Part shown: one piece after another, positions 9,880 to 16,965 of the stretch
How the letters are laid out: every line of letters starts with the position of its first letter
Numbering within the stretch: position 1 is the stretch's first letter
Source: a bacterium
GTDB taxonomy: Bacteria; UBP4; UBA4092; JAOAEQ01
Direction: 5' to 3'
DNA: 64,000 nt
Assembly (NCBI GenBank): GCA_026416715.1
Contig: JAOAEQ010000002.1
Span: forward strand, 34,255 to 98,254
The notes under the pieces: model-generated
Databases searched by the model: none
Told to the model about the DNA's origin: nothing
The model's input: the letters and a program-made list of their open reading frames with translations, nothing else
Program-made: the position numbers and the translations under genes

Positions 9880-9908
9880 TTGACAAACGAGGGATATTTT
9901 ACTACAAT
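9880..9908 (+). promoter_or_regulatory. Sigma-70 type promoter of the lipoprotein gene
   Basis: A consensus -35 TTGACA (9880-9885), a 17-base spacer and -10 TACAAT (9903-9908). Transcription would start near 9915, which places the usable start codon of the following gene at 9964 or 9973. This is among the best promoter matches in the window. Confidence 0.75.
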
Positions 9909-9963
9909 AAAAAGGTTAATTTTGATAAATAAAAAGTTTTTTAATGGATTGAAAGGAGGTGTA

Positions 9964-10185
9964 TTGCGAGATATGTTACGTTGGATAAAGCTTGGCTTAG
10001 TAACCGCATTAATGCTCAGCTTGGTAGCATTATGTATTTACGGTTGTGCGCCGAAACCACAAGAACAGCCACCGGCACCACCGCCTGCGGTTGAACAGCC
10101 AGCTCCAGTAGCACCTGATACCACTGCAGCACCAGCTGCTCCGGCAGCACCAGCACCTGCACCAGCGGCTCCGGAAAAAAAGTAA
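9964..10185 (+). CDS. Small Ala/Pro-rich lipoprotein
   Basis: About 74 residues. AAAGGAGGTG ends a few bases before a TTG at 9964; an ATG follows at 9973, and either could start the protein. An upstream ATG at 9871 is rejected because it precedes the promoter. The N-terminus is a basic, then hydrophobic signal (MLRWIKLGLVTALMLSLVAL) ending in a lipobox IYGC, so the mature protein would be lipidated at Cys. The remainder is low complexity: KPQEQPPAPPPAVEQPAPVAPD and alanine-proline repeats ending in PEKK. Such tails often span the cell wall or periplasm. No enzymatic domain is present. It has a strong promoter and a long hairpin downstream, which suggests an abundant single-gene transcript. 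Confidence 0.75.
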   Translation: MRDMLRWIKLGLVTALMLSLVALCIYGCAPKPQEQPPAPPPAVEQPAPVAPDTTAAPAAPAAPAPAPAAPEKK

Positions 10186-10202
10186 ATTAATCAAGTTACT
10201 CT

Positions 10203-10277
10203 AGGCAGTCATTCGTTAGAGAAGCACAAGGGAAGTTGAAATCACCTATGCGATACTCCGATGACGAATGACTGCCT
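10203..10277 (+). repeat. 14-bp inverted repeat downstream of the lipoprotein gene
   Basis: AGGCAGTCATTCGT (10203-10216) is perfectly complementary to ACGAATGACTGCCT (10264-10277), with a 47-base loop. Only TTTA-type bases follow, so it is a weak candidate terminator, an mRNA-stabilising 3' structure, or a small RNA. It begins 17 bases after the lipoprotein stop and ends 13 bases before the Hsp20 start. Confidence 0.6.
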
Positions 10278-10289
10278 TTACCATATTCA

Positions 10290-10817
10290 ATGTTCTACCG
10301 CACGGTTTACCATAGAAATAACTCGGTCAACCAATCTACAGATGTACTAATTCTTTCAACGGATAGTTTGAAATCTGTTAAAGATGAAGTTGCGGATCTC
10401 GATGAACTGATTGATAATATTTTCGATTCTTTTCTCCCGAGTAAACGGAAAAATATGGCGTTTATTCGGCCGCAAAAAGTTTTTTCTCCAGCGACCGATG
10501 TATATGAAACCGAATCCGAGTTAGTTATAAAACTTGAAATTGCGGGAATTAATCCGGATGCGGTAGTGGTTTCAGTTTCAAAAGATTATGTAATAATCCG
10601 TGGTGTCCGCAAAGATATTCACACACGGCATATTCGGAAATGCAGTTATCATCTAGCCGAAATAAATTACGGCGTTTTTGAACGGCACCTTCCACTTTAT
10701 ATTCCAGTAAATGAACAACTAGCAAAAGCAACTTACCAGCAAGGGTTCTTAATTATCAGTCTTCCCCGGCAAGGCTCTTCAAAAGTTAAACAAGTTACGA
10801 TCGAGTCGGAAGAATAA
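10290..10817 (+). CDS. Small heat-shock protein, Hsp20/alpha-crystallin family
   Basis: 175 residues. The alpha-crystallin domain covers about 65-165: FSPATDVYETESELVIKLEI, AGINPDAVVVSVSKDYVIIRG and a C-terminal FLIISLPRQ strand. These are the standard DVYET, EIAGI and L-I/V-I-x-LPK-like landmarks of bacterial Hsp20 holdases. The first 55 residues form a variable N-terminal arm containing an acidic DELIDNIFDSFLPSKRKN helix. Hsp20 proteins bind unfolding clients without ATP and form oligomers. No clear ribosome binding site precedes 10290, and an internal ATG at 10455 would remove the arm, so the start is uncertain. It lies alone between the lipoprotein and rpiB. Confidence 0.85.
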   Translation: MFYRTVYHRNNSVNQSTDVLILSTDSLKSVKDEVADLDELIDNIFDSFLPSKRKNMAFIRPQKVFSPATDVYETESELVIKLEIAGINPDAVVVSVSKDYVIIRGVRKDIHTRHIRKCSYHLAEINYGVFERHLPLYIPVNEQLAKATYQQGFLIISLPRQGSSKVKQVTIESEE

Positions 10818-10962
10818 TATTATTCATCTCACCACAGAACACGCAGAAACACAGCGAAACATTAAAATACATTTAAATAATATATACTTTTTTCCTTATT
10901 TTTTCAACGGGCTCCGTAGTAAATAATTATAGCGGTTTTTTTGTTCTTCCCCATTTTTTCGC

Positions 10963-10992
10963 TTGACGAAATGGTGTAGTTCTCGCTATATT
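10963..10992 (+). promoter_or_regulatory. Probable promoter for rpiB
   Basis: TTGACG (10963-10968), an 18-base spacer and TATATT (10987-10992), about 50 bases before the rpiB start. It is a one-off mismatch in each box with an acceptable spacing. Confidence 0.5.
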
Positions 10993-11044
10993 GTTGTATT
11001 ATTATTTTAAACAAACAGTGGTATAACCCTGTGTGGGGTTCCGT

Positions 11045-11512
11045 ATGAAGATTGTTATCGGTTCAGACCACGCTGGATTCGAATTGAAAGAAACCATTAA
11101 ATCTTATTTACTTGAACTCGGACATGAAGTGAAAGATTTCGGAACGTTTGATGGTTCTACGCCGGTCGATTGGCCTGATATTGCGTTTTTAGTTGCACAA
11201 GCAGTGATGCGGGGTGAATTCGATCGCGGGATTATGATTGATGGTATCGGAACCGCTATGCCAATCGTAGCCAATCGTCTGCCGGGGATTCGCGCGATGT
11301 GTTGTTATGATGCGTTTACTACGCAAATGAGTCGAGAACATGCTGATGCAAATATCCTCTGTCTTGGCGGGTATATGACCGGTAAAGGTTTAGCGAAAAT
11401 ATTAGTTAAACAATGGCTGACTACTGAATTTCTCGGTGGTCGATATATCAAACGATTGGAGAAAGTAAAAGAACTAGAGAAAGTTCTTTATAAACCAGAA
11501 TTATTAAAATAA
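11045..11512 (+). CDS. rpiB: RpiB/LacAB family sugar-phosphate isomerase (BMC-type variant)
   Basis: 155 residues starting MKIVIGSDHAGFELKE, the family's usual N-terminus; a GTG at 11033 would add four residues. The family interconverts ribose 5-phosphate and ribulose 5-phosphate, or related sugar phosphates. The phosphate and ring-opening landmarks are present (SDHAG at 7-11, SREHADAN at 96-103, GIGTAMPIVAN at 67-77). The usual catalytic cysteine before the GTG loop (CGTGIG) is replaced by Asp66 in GIMIDGIG. From memory of the family, Asp variants of this kind occur in microcompartment-associated RpiB proteins. Its neighbours mtnP, deoC and eutN fit that. Substrate assignment is therefore open. 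Confidence 0.85.
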   Translation: MKIVIGSDHAGFELKETIKSYLLELGHEVKDFGTFDGSTPVDWPDIAFLVAQAVMRGEFDRGIMIDGIGTAMPIVANRLPGIRAMCCYDAFTTQMSREHADANILCLGGYMTGKGLAKILVKQWLTTEFLGGRYIKRLEKVKELEKVLYKPELLK

Positions 11513-11676
11513 ATTCGAAATATCGAATATCGAAACAAAAAGATAACTATAAAACGTAAAAAACGGAAAAGCCGACAACGATACTGGTAAGTTTTGAAGT
11601 AGAGTATGTATATTTTGGTTTTTGGCATGTCTTTTATTGTTGCGACATTCGATATTTAGAATAGATTTTTACTCCT

Positions 11677-12573
11677 ATGGAAAAAGTTAATTTAGCCGTA
11701 ATTGGTGGTAGTGGATTATATCAGATGGAAGGACTAACGGAGCTGAAGGAAGTGAAACTGAAAACTCCGTTCGGTAATCCATCTGATACAATTATGATAG
11801 GCACTTTAGCAGGGATGCGGATAGCATTTTTACCTCGGCATGGTCGCGGACATCGGATTATGCCAACGGAACTGAATTCCCGGGCGAATATTTATGCGTT
11901 AAAGAAACTGGGAGTAGAACGGATTATTTCCGTGAGTGCGGTAGGTAGTTTGCGAGAAGATTATAAACCGCTCGATGTGGTTATTCCCGACCAACTCGTT
12001 GACCGAACTCGGCATCGAATACATTCAACTTTTTTTGGGAATGGAATTGTTGCTCATATTCAATTTTCTGACCCGTTCTGTCCGGATTTATCGAAATGGC
12101 TTATTCAATCCGGACAAAATCTCAATAAAACTGTCCATCCGCAGGGAACTTGGATTTGTATGGAAGGACCGGCATTCTCGACAAAAGCGGAATCGAACTT
12201 ATATCGTCAATGGGGGATGGATATTATCGGGATGACCGTGCTTCCTGAAGCGAAATTAGCGCGGGAAGCAGAAATATGTTATGCTGCAATAGCTTTGGTT
12301 ACTGATTATGATTGCTGGCATCAGACGGAAGAAACTGTTTCTGTTGAAATGGTGATTCAGAATCTGTTAGCTAATGTAGAAACGGCAAAAAATATGATTC
12401 GCAATATTATTCCCATGCTGCCGAAAGAACGGAATTGTCATTGTGCAACGGCGTTACAGTATGCAATTATAACCGACCCGAAACGGATTACTCCCGCAAT
12501 CAGGAAAAAACTAGCGTTGCTTATTGATAAATATTTACCAGAACAACCTACAAAAAAAACGCAAAGCCTGTAG
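11677..12573 (+). CDS. mtnP: S-methyl-5'-thioadenosine phosphorylase
   Basis: 298 residues of the PNP/MTAP phosphorylase family. MTAP splits methylthioadenosine (and often 5'-deoxyadenosine) with phosphate into adenine and the 5-substituted ribose 1-phosphate. Visible landmarks are VIGGSGLYQMEGL at the N-terminus (phosphate loop), FLPRHGRGHRIMPTELNSRAN, the ISVSAVGSL core, MEGPAFSTKAE (substrate Glu/Phe region), and GMTVLPEAKLAREAEICYA leading to VTDYDCWH. The DYDCW signature favours MTAP over purine nucleoside phosphorylase. It stands between rpiB and deoC on the plus strand, and mtnA, the next step, is at 23.1 kb. Together they remove the by-products of S-adenosylmethionine radical chemistry and polyamine synthesis. 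Confidence 0.9.
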   Translation: MEKVNLAVIGGSGLYQMEGLTELKEVKLKTPFGNPSDTIMIGTLAGMRIAFLPRHGRGHRIMPTELNSRANIYALKKLGVERIISVSAVGSLREDYKPLDVVIPDQLVDRTRHRIHSTFFGNGIVAHIQFSDPFCPDLSKWLIQSGQNLNKTVHPQGTWICMEGPAFSTKAESNLYRQWGMDIIGMTVLPEAKLAREAEICYAAIALVTDYDCWHQTEETVSVEMVIQNLLANVETAKNMIRNIIPMLPKERNCHCATALQYAIITDPKRITPAIRKKLALLIDKYLPEQPTKKTQSL

Positions 12574-12589
12574 AACGTTACAACTTGTG

Positions 12590-12960
12590 GCTATGCAGAA
12601 AGTTTATTCGCCATTAGCGGGACTAGCGAAACGGCGGTTCATCATAACACAGCCATAAACGGCTGCGCTAAATCACTTATCCATTCGGGATAAACAACAA
12701 GCCCTGCAAAGGGCGATTGCGCTTAGTTTAGCCCAGTATGCAATGTTGGGAAATTTAGTTCGAGCAAAACGAAATAGTCCCGTCCTTGGGGCGGCTGAAT
12801 GAAAAAACATCATTTCACTGCGGAGAATGCCGAGGTGGTACAACTGGTAGAGGTAACAAACAGAACTAATTGGTTTCTCAGCAGACTCTGCGAACTCTTC
12901 GCTGGAAAATCAGGGTTTATCATCCTTTAGGGGTAAGTTGTTACTTCAGCATAACGTCAG
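12590..12960 (+). ncRNA. Candidate structured RNA or long deoC leader
   Basis: A 415-base gene-free stretch between mtnP and deoC that is clearly richer in G+C than neighbouring spacers. Helices found by eye: CGGGACTA (12618-12625) with TAGTCCCG (12775-12782) closes a 150-base domain. Inside it lie CAGCC/GGCTG (12650-12665), GCTAAA/TTTAGC (12667-12672 with 12727-12732), GCCCT-GCAA-AGGGC (12701-12714, GNRA loop) and CCCAGTA/TGTTGGG (12732-12750). A second domain is closed by a 10-bp helix, 12850-12859 with 12938-12947, holding GCAG-ACT-CTGC and CGAA-CTC-TTCG hairpins. I recognise no known riboswitch, RNase P, tmRNA or SRP signature. It could be an independent ncRNA or a deoC 5' leader. Confidence 0.45.
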
Positions 12961-12988
12961 CACGATAGATGGACTGAAATAAGGAACT

Positions 12989-13882
12989 ATGAATGAACAA
13001 CAGATAAACGAATTGGTTACTGCTATAACCAGAAACGTTCTGGCGCGTCTGCAATCGGCTAAAGACTCGATTCATCAACTCCAACGTCCCACAACCGCAC
13101 TTGGTTGCAGCAACGATCCGGCTTCCTGTTCGGATTGCGGCCATTGCGCAACTAAACGAACTGATGCGGTGCAAGAATTCGTTCACGCCGGGGTAGCTCG
13201 AATCAGTTCTGCACCGCATATCGCGCAGGTTCCTGCCACCATCGCACGGTTGATTGACCATACCCTACTAAAACCAACAGCAACTCCGGATGAAATTATT
13301 CAACTCTGCCAAGAAGCGAAACAGTTTGGGTTTGCTACGGTTTGTGTAAATCCGACGTATGTTAAATTAGCTAAATCGCAATTACAAGGGAGTCCGGTTA
13401 AAGTTTGCACAGTGGTAGGGTTTCCGTTAGGCGCCACGTCAACCACTGCTAAAGTCTGCGAGACCTTGCAAGCGATAATTGACGGTGCCGATGAAATCGA
13501 TATGGTGATTAATATCGGGTTGCTTAAAGGAGGTCGGCTGAAAGAAGTTGAAGAAGATATCCGCGCGGTTAAACAAGCTTGTCAAGGACGAATCCTAAAA
13601 GTTATTATCGAAACTGCGCTGCTCTCTGATGAGGAGAAAGTTACCGCTTCAATTCTGGCGAAAGCGGCTGGAGCGGATTTCGTTAAAACTTCGACAGGGT
13701 TCTCTTCCGGCGGTGCTACGGTTAAAGATGTCGCGCTGATGCGAAAAGCGGTCGGTCCGGAAATGGGCGTTAAAGCCTCCGGCGGGATTCGGGATTTAGC
13801 TACCGCAGAACAAATGGTACAAGCTGGTGCAACCCGACTGGGCACTAGCGCAAGTATTGCAATCGTGAAAGGAACGCAATAA
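12989..13882 (+). CDS. deoC: Deoxyribose-phosphate aldolase with N-terminal encapsulation-peptide-like extension
   Basis: 297 residues; AAGGA precedes the ATG. Residues about 83-297 are a full DERA TIM barrel: LIDHTLLKP (88-96), Asp171 in [10 protein letters not shown], the Schiff-base Lys233 in FVKTSTGF and Lys262 in VKASGGI. It cleaves 2-deoxyribose 5-phosphate to acetaldehyde and glyceraldehyde 3-phosphate. The first 80 residues are not part of ordinary Deo[21 protein letters not shown] is an amphipathic helix of the type that targets enzymes into bacterial microcompartments. After a linker come four cysteines at 40, 47, 50 and 53 (C-x6-C-x2-C-x2-C), which may bind a metal. A volatile aldehyde product fits encapsulation. 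EutN at 22.0 kb supports this. Confidence 0.93.
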   Translation: MNEQQINELVTAITRNVLARLQSAKDSIHQLQRPTTALGCSNDPASCSDCGHCATKRTDAVQEFVHAGVARISSAPHIAQVPATIARLIDHTLLKPTATPDEIIQLCQEAKQFGFATVCVNPTYVKLAKSQLQGSPVKVCTVVGFPLGATSTTAKVCETLQAIIDGADEIDMVINIGLLKGGRLKEVEEDIRAVKQACQGRILKVIIETALLSDEEKVTASILAKAAGADFVKTSTGFSSGGATVKDVALMRKAVGPEMGVKASGGIRDLATAEQMVQAGATRLGTSASIAIVKGTQ

Positions 13883-14032
13883 GAAATCTCGGTTGTGAAC
13901 AGTACAATACCAAATGCCTAAATCCCCATGCTAATAAATGACCCATGTCAAAACAATCATATATGATCTGGAATTTGAAATTTGACATTATTACCTTAGA
14001 GAACATGCTCGAAAAATTAAGCTTGTGGATAT

Positions 14033-14572
14033 ATGTATTCTGATATAGAAAAAATATTATTAACCGAAGAACAGCTGCAAACGCGAATTAAAGAGCTCGG
14101 TGCCCAAATTTCACAAGATTATGTCGGGAAAAATCCGTTGTTAATCTCGGTACTTAAAGGGTCGATTATATTTTTATCTGATTTACTCCGTTGTATCACA
14201 ATCCCTTGTACTTTCGATTTAATGACGGTCAGCAGCTATGGGAAAAAAACGCATTCTTCCGGATCGGTTAAACTCGTCATGGATTTAAAACAAGATGTAG
14301 CTAATCAGCACGTTCTGATTATCGAAGATATCTTCGATACCGGAAGAACAATATACTATATCCTTGAACATATCAAACTCCGAAATCCAGCAAGCGTAAA
14401 AACCTGCGTTCTCTTAAACAAACTTGCTCCACGTGAGATAAATATTCATCTCGATTATATCGGATTCAATATTCCGAATGAATTTGTTGTTGGATATGGT
14501 CTTGATTACGGTGAATTCTATCGAAATCTACCGTATGTTTGTGTTCTCAAACCAGAAGTATACCAAAAGTAG
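14033..14572 (+). CDS. hpt: Hypoxanthine phosphoribosyltransferase
   Basis: 179 residues, the usual length. It joins hypoxanthine (and guanine) to PRPP to give IMP/GMP. The PRPP motif VLIIEDIFDTGRT is at 94-106, the first active-site loop LISVLKGSIIFLSDL is at 37-51, and the mobile loop SSYGKKTHSSG with its Ser-Tyr pair is at 67-77. The purine-clamp region GFNIPNEFVVGYGLDYGEFYRNLPY is intact. The gene lies between deoC and the pseudouridine synthase on the plus strand. With PNP at 24.6 kb it salvages bases released by nucleoside phosphorolysis, complementing the pentose branch through DeoB and DeoC. Confidence 0.93.
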   Translation: MYSDIEKILLTEEQLQTRIKELGAQISQDYVGKNPLLISVLKGSIIFLSDLLRCITIPCTFDLMTVSSYGKKTHSSGSVKLVMDLKQDVANQHVLIIEDIFDTGRTIYYILEHIKLRNPASVKTCVLLNKLAPREINIHLDYIGFNIPNEFVVGYGLDYGEFYRNLPYVCVLKPEVYQK

Positions 14573-14797
14573 CGGCTTACTTTATTGACTCCACCTAATC
14601 TCAAAATGTATGGGCTAAAGTCCGATATTATCAAGCTAGTGGGAACTCAGTTCAATAGAATAAATCCCTATGAGCTTCAGTTCGGGGTAACTGGTACCTA
14701 AACCACGTTGGGAGTGAATCCCGAATCTCTTGATCCCGCAAGGCTGGAAACAAAAAATGGATATTCCCTATTGTAAAATTTGAGGGATATCTACGAA
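14573..14797. other. Spacer between hpt and the pseudouridine synthase gene
   Basis: 225 bases without an open frame, fairly rich in G+C, with several short complementary words (GGGA-GTGAA-TCCC near 14710). An imperfect hairpin lies just before the next gene: GATATTCCCT (14761 area) against AGGGATATC, ending 8 bases before the ATG. The hairpin could affect translation of the downstream gene. I cannot name the element. Confidence 0.3.
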
Positions 14798-15793
14798 ATG
14801 AATCAATCTGCTACGCTAGAGTTAACCGGTAGGGAAATAACATTGGCAAAAAAGATTACCTTAACAATTGATTCTACCGCACCCAAAATTCGGATAGACC
14901 TTTTTTTAGCTAAACAACCTGAACTAGGACTATCAAGAGCACGCATTCAATCCCTGTTGGCCCAAGGATTAATCAAAGTTAACGGGAAAACAGTTAAACC
15001 GAGTTATCAACTCCGGACTAACGATTGTATTGACATTATAATTCCTGAACCGGAACCATTAACGATTGAATCAGAACAAATTCCGCTTGATATCTATTAT
15101 GAAGATGAACAAGTTATCGTTATCAATAAACCGGCGGGGATGGTTGTTCATCCAGCAGCTGGAGTTAAAAAAGGAACGTTGGTTAACGCGTTGTTAGCGC
15201 ATTGCAAAGGTTTATCCGGCATCGGCGGAATCCAGCGACCGGGAATTGTTCATCGATTGGATAAAGGGACTTCCGGTTTACTCATGGTCGCTAAAACCGA
15301 TTTTGCGCATCAGATATTATCTGCACAGTTGAAAGAACGTAGTATAACCCGAAAATATTTAGCGTTAGTTTATGGGAAAGTAGAACCGAATGAAGGATAT
15401 ATCGAGACCAAAATCGGTCGGCATCCAAAAAACCGGAAAAAAATGGCGGTTGTAACTCAGGGCGGAAGAATTGCAGGCACCTATTATAACGTTATCCAAT
15501 ATTTTTATTCTGGATTTACCTTAGTTGAATGCAAATTAACTACCGGCAGAACACATCAGATTCGAGTCCATTTATCTTACGTCGGACATCCAATTGTTGG
15601 CGATACAACCTATGGGAGCAAAAAAACCAGAAAACTTCCAGCCAACCTAGAATCAGCGGTTAAACAACTGAACGGAATCGCACTCCACGCACAAACGCTC
15701 GGATTTAACCATCCGATAACCAAAACATACCTCGAATTTACTGCTCCGTTACCTCAAAAATTCCAAGAGCTTATTTCTTTACTATCAAATTAA
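14798..15793 (+). CDS. RluA/RluD-family pseudouridine synthase
   Basis: 331 residues from the ATG at 14798; an in-frame TTG at 14780 is less likely. An S4 RNA-binding domain covers about 28-85 (IRIDLFLAKQPELGLSRARIQSLLAQGLIKVNG). The catalytic domain follows with INKPAGMVVHPAAG and the catalytic Asp155 in HRLDKGTSGLL, the family signature. TGRTHQIRVHLSYVGHPIVGD completes the fold. Length and layout match RluD, which modifies helix 69 of 23S rRNA, though RluC-type specificity cannot be excluded. It is preceded by a small hairpin close to the start codon and stands after hpt with a 225-base gap. Confidence 0.9.
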   Translation: MNQSATLELTGREITLAKKITLTIDSTAPKIRIDLFLAKQPELGLSRARIQSLLAQGLIKVNGKTVKPSYQLRTNDCIDIIIPEPEPLTIESEQIPLDIYYEDEQVIVINKPAGMVVHPAAGVKKGTLVNALLAHCKGLSGIGGIQRPGIVHRLDKGTSGLLMVAKTDFAHQILSAQLKERSITRKYLALVYGKVEPNEGYIETKIGRHPKNRKKMAVVTQGGRIAGTYYNVIQYFYSGFTLVECKLTTGRTHQIRVHLSYVGHPIVGDTTYGSKKTRKLPANLESAVKQLNGIALHAQTLGFNHPITKTYLEFTAPLPQKFQELISLLSN

Positions 15794-16076
15794 CCCGAAG
15801 TTTGAATTAGAACCGATACTCACTTGCAGCAGGATTTTTCGTTTTAAGCGGAGTATCCCAATGGATATCGAAATTCCAGGCTATTCACTATCGAACTAAC
15901 TCGCCCAGTGTTTCAGCTCGATTGTGGTACCATACACTTGCGGTAAAATTGTGGTTCACTACACTACGATGTGTCCTGCGTTATGGTATGATAAAGGGTG
16001 CGGTTTTGTTTCAAACTATTTACCTCTATAGAAAGATAGTCTTTACAATAAGTCAGTTAAATTTTTTTGGACAGTA
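15794..16076. other. Spacer, no feature recognised
   Basis: About 280 bases between the pseudouridine synthase and an orphan membrane-protein frame. I see no hairpin with a T tract, no good promoter and no open frame. Confidence 0.4.
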
Positions 16077-16607
16077 GTGAAATATAATCAAAATCAATTT
16101 TTTTCGCATTTTTTTGTAGGGTTTTATATGGTCTATTCCCGTCTATATATAAGAGGAGCAGGTTACGGAATTATTAACCCCAATATTTTAGCGATACCGA
16201 TTAGTGCGGTGGTGCCTACGCTTTCTTCTTGGCAAGTAAACTTTATGCAGAAACTTAAAAAGGTAATTAGTGATTATATTTTAAAATTTATATTTTGGTT
16301 TTACTTTTTCTTCGTAATAATACATACAATGCTGGTGGGTTATTGGGATGGCAGGGCTCGGTGGAATACCTGGAATAGTTTTGGAATGGACATTGGGATG
16401 TTGATTATTAATATATCTATGATTTATCTTATCAAGGTTGCTCGTCAAGAAGGCAGAATAAGAAGCATTAAGAGCAGCAAAAAATATAAACAATTTGTCA
16501 TAATTACAATCGTAATATTTATTGTAAGTTATACTGTAGGCTTTATTTTTTGGCATAAAGTATGGCAGTTTCTTAAGTTTTTAGTACAACTGCAGCATAG
16601 AATATGA
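16077..16607 (+). CDS. Hypothetical membrane protein
   Basis: Open frame of 176 residues from a GTG at 16077; an ATG at 16245 would give 120 residues and keeps all three membrane segments, so the shorter form is more likely. Hydrophobic helices fall at about 65-90 (ILKFIFWFYFFFVIIHTMLV), 103-121 (FGMDIGMLIINISMIYLI) and 139-160 (KQFVIITIVIFIVSYTVGFI), with basic loops between them (RQEGRIRSIKSSKKYK). I do not recognise a family. No ribosome binding site is evident, and base composition is more AT-rich than nearby genes. It may be a lineage-specific protein or a recent acquisition. The N-terminal 56 residues are of doubtful reality. Confidence 0.45.
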   Translation: MKYNQNQFFSHFFVGFYMVYSRLYIRGAGYGIINPNILAIPISAVVPTLSSWQVNFMQKLKKVISDYILKFIFWFYFFFVIIHTMLVGYWDGRARWNTWNSFGMDIGMLIINISMIYLIKVARQEGRIRSIKSSKKYKQFVIITIVIFIVSYTVGFIFWHKVWQFLKFLVQLQHRI

Positions 16608-16871
16608 AATTTCCCATGCATTTATTGTGCGCTTGAGAAACGGGTGATACGAACGGATTCATTTCAAATTTAGCCCCGTTAAACGGGGTAAACATTTAGT
16701 TTTACCCCGACAAAGTCGGGAATTTCAAAACGAAAATTTGCACACTGCTAACTTTGCCATTTAAACTGATTGATATGGTTTCTTATGTTCAGGAAGGCTT
16801 CGGGAATGTTTTAGCTACTAGCGGTTCTCTGACCTCTAACTTATGGCATCTGACCTCGAAGCAGGTAATAG
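16608..16871. other. Spacer with two CCCCG-type hairpins
   Basis: Two neighbouring hairpins of the same style: CCCCG-TTAAA-CGGGG at 16674-16688 and CCCGAC-AAA-GTCGGG at 16706-16720. Neither has a T tract. They look like small dispersed palindromic units rather than terminators. No gene is seen in the rest. Confidence 0.5.
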
Positions 16872-16879
16872 ATAATAAA

Positions 16880-16912
16880 AAGAGCAAAGTCCGAATTTCG
16901 GACTTTGCTCTT
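16880..16912 (-). terminator. Rho-independent terminator of pgk
   Basis: A perfect 15-bp stem (16880-16894 with 16898-16912) around a 3-base loop. Read on the minus strand it is followed by TTTATTATC, about 50 bases past the pgk stop codon. The symmetrical A-rich flank means it could also act on plus-strand transcripts. Confidence 0.85.
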
Positions 16913-16965
16913 GCATAGCATCCATTTAAATCCGCTGGCTATTTTATGCCCGTCTGAATCTGTTA

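Noticed and set aside
9871-9963. ATG at 9871 as start of the lipoprotein gene
   Set aside because: It lies upstream of the -35/-10 boxes, and the signal peptide plus ribosome binding site fit starts at 9964 or 9973 instead.
12831-12860. tRNA-Leu-like GCCGAGGTGGTACAACTGGTAGAG segment
   Set aside because: It resembles a tRNA 5' half, but no matching acceptor 3' strand, T-arm or anticodon arm follows; treated as part of the structured element.
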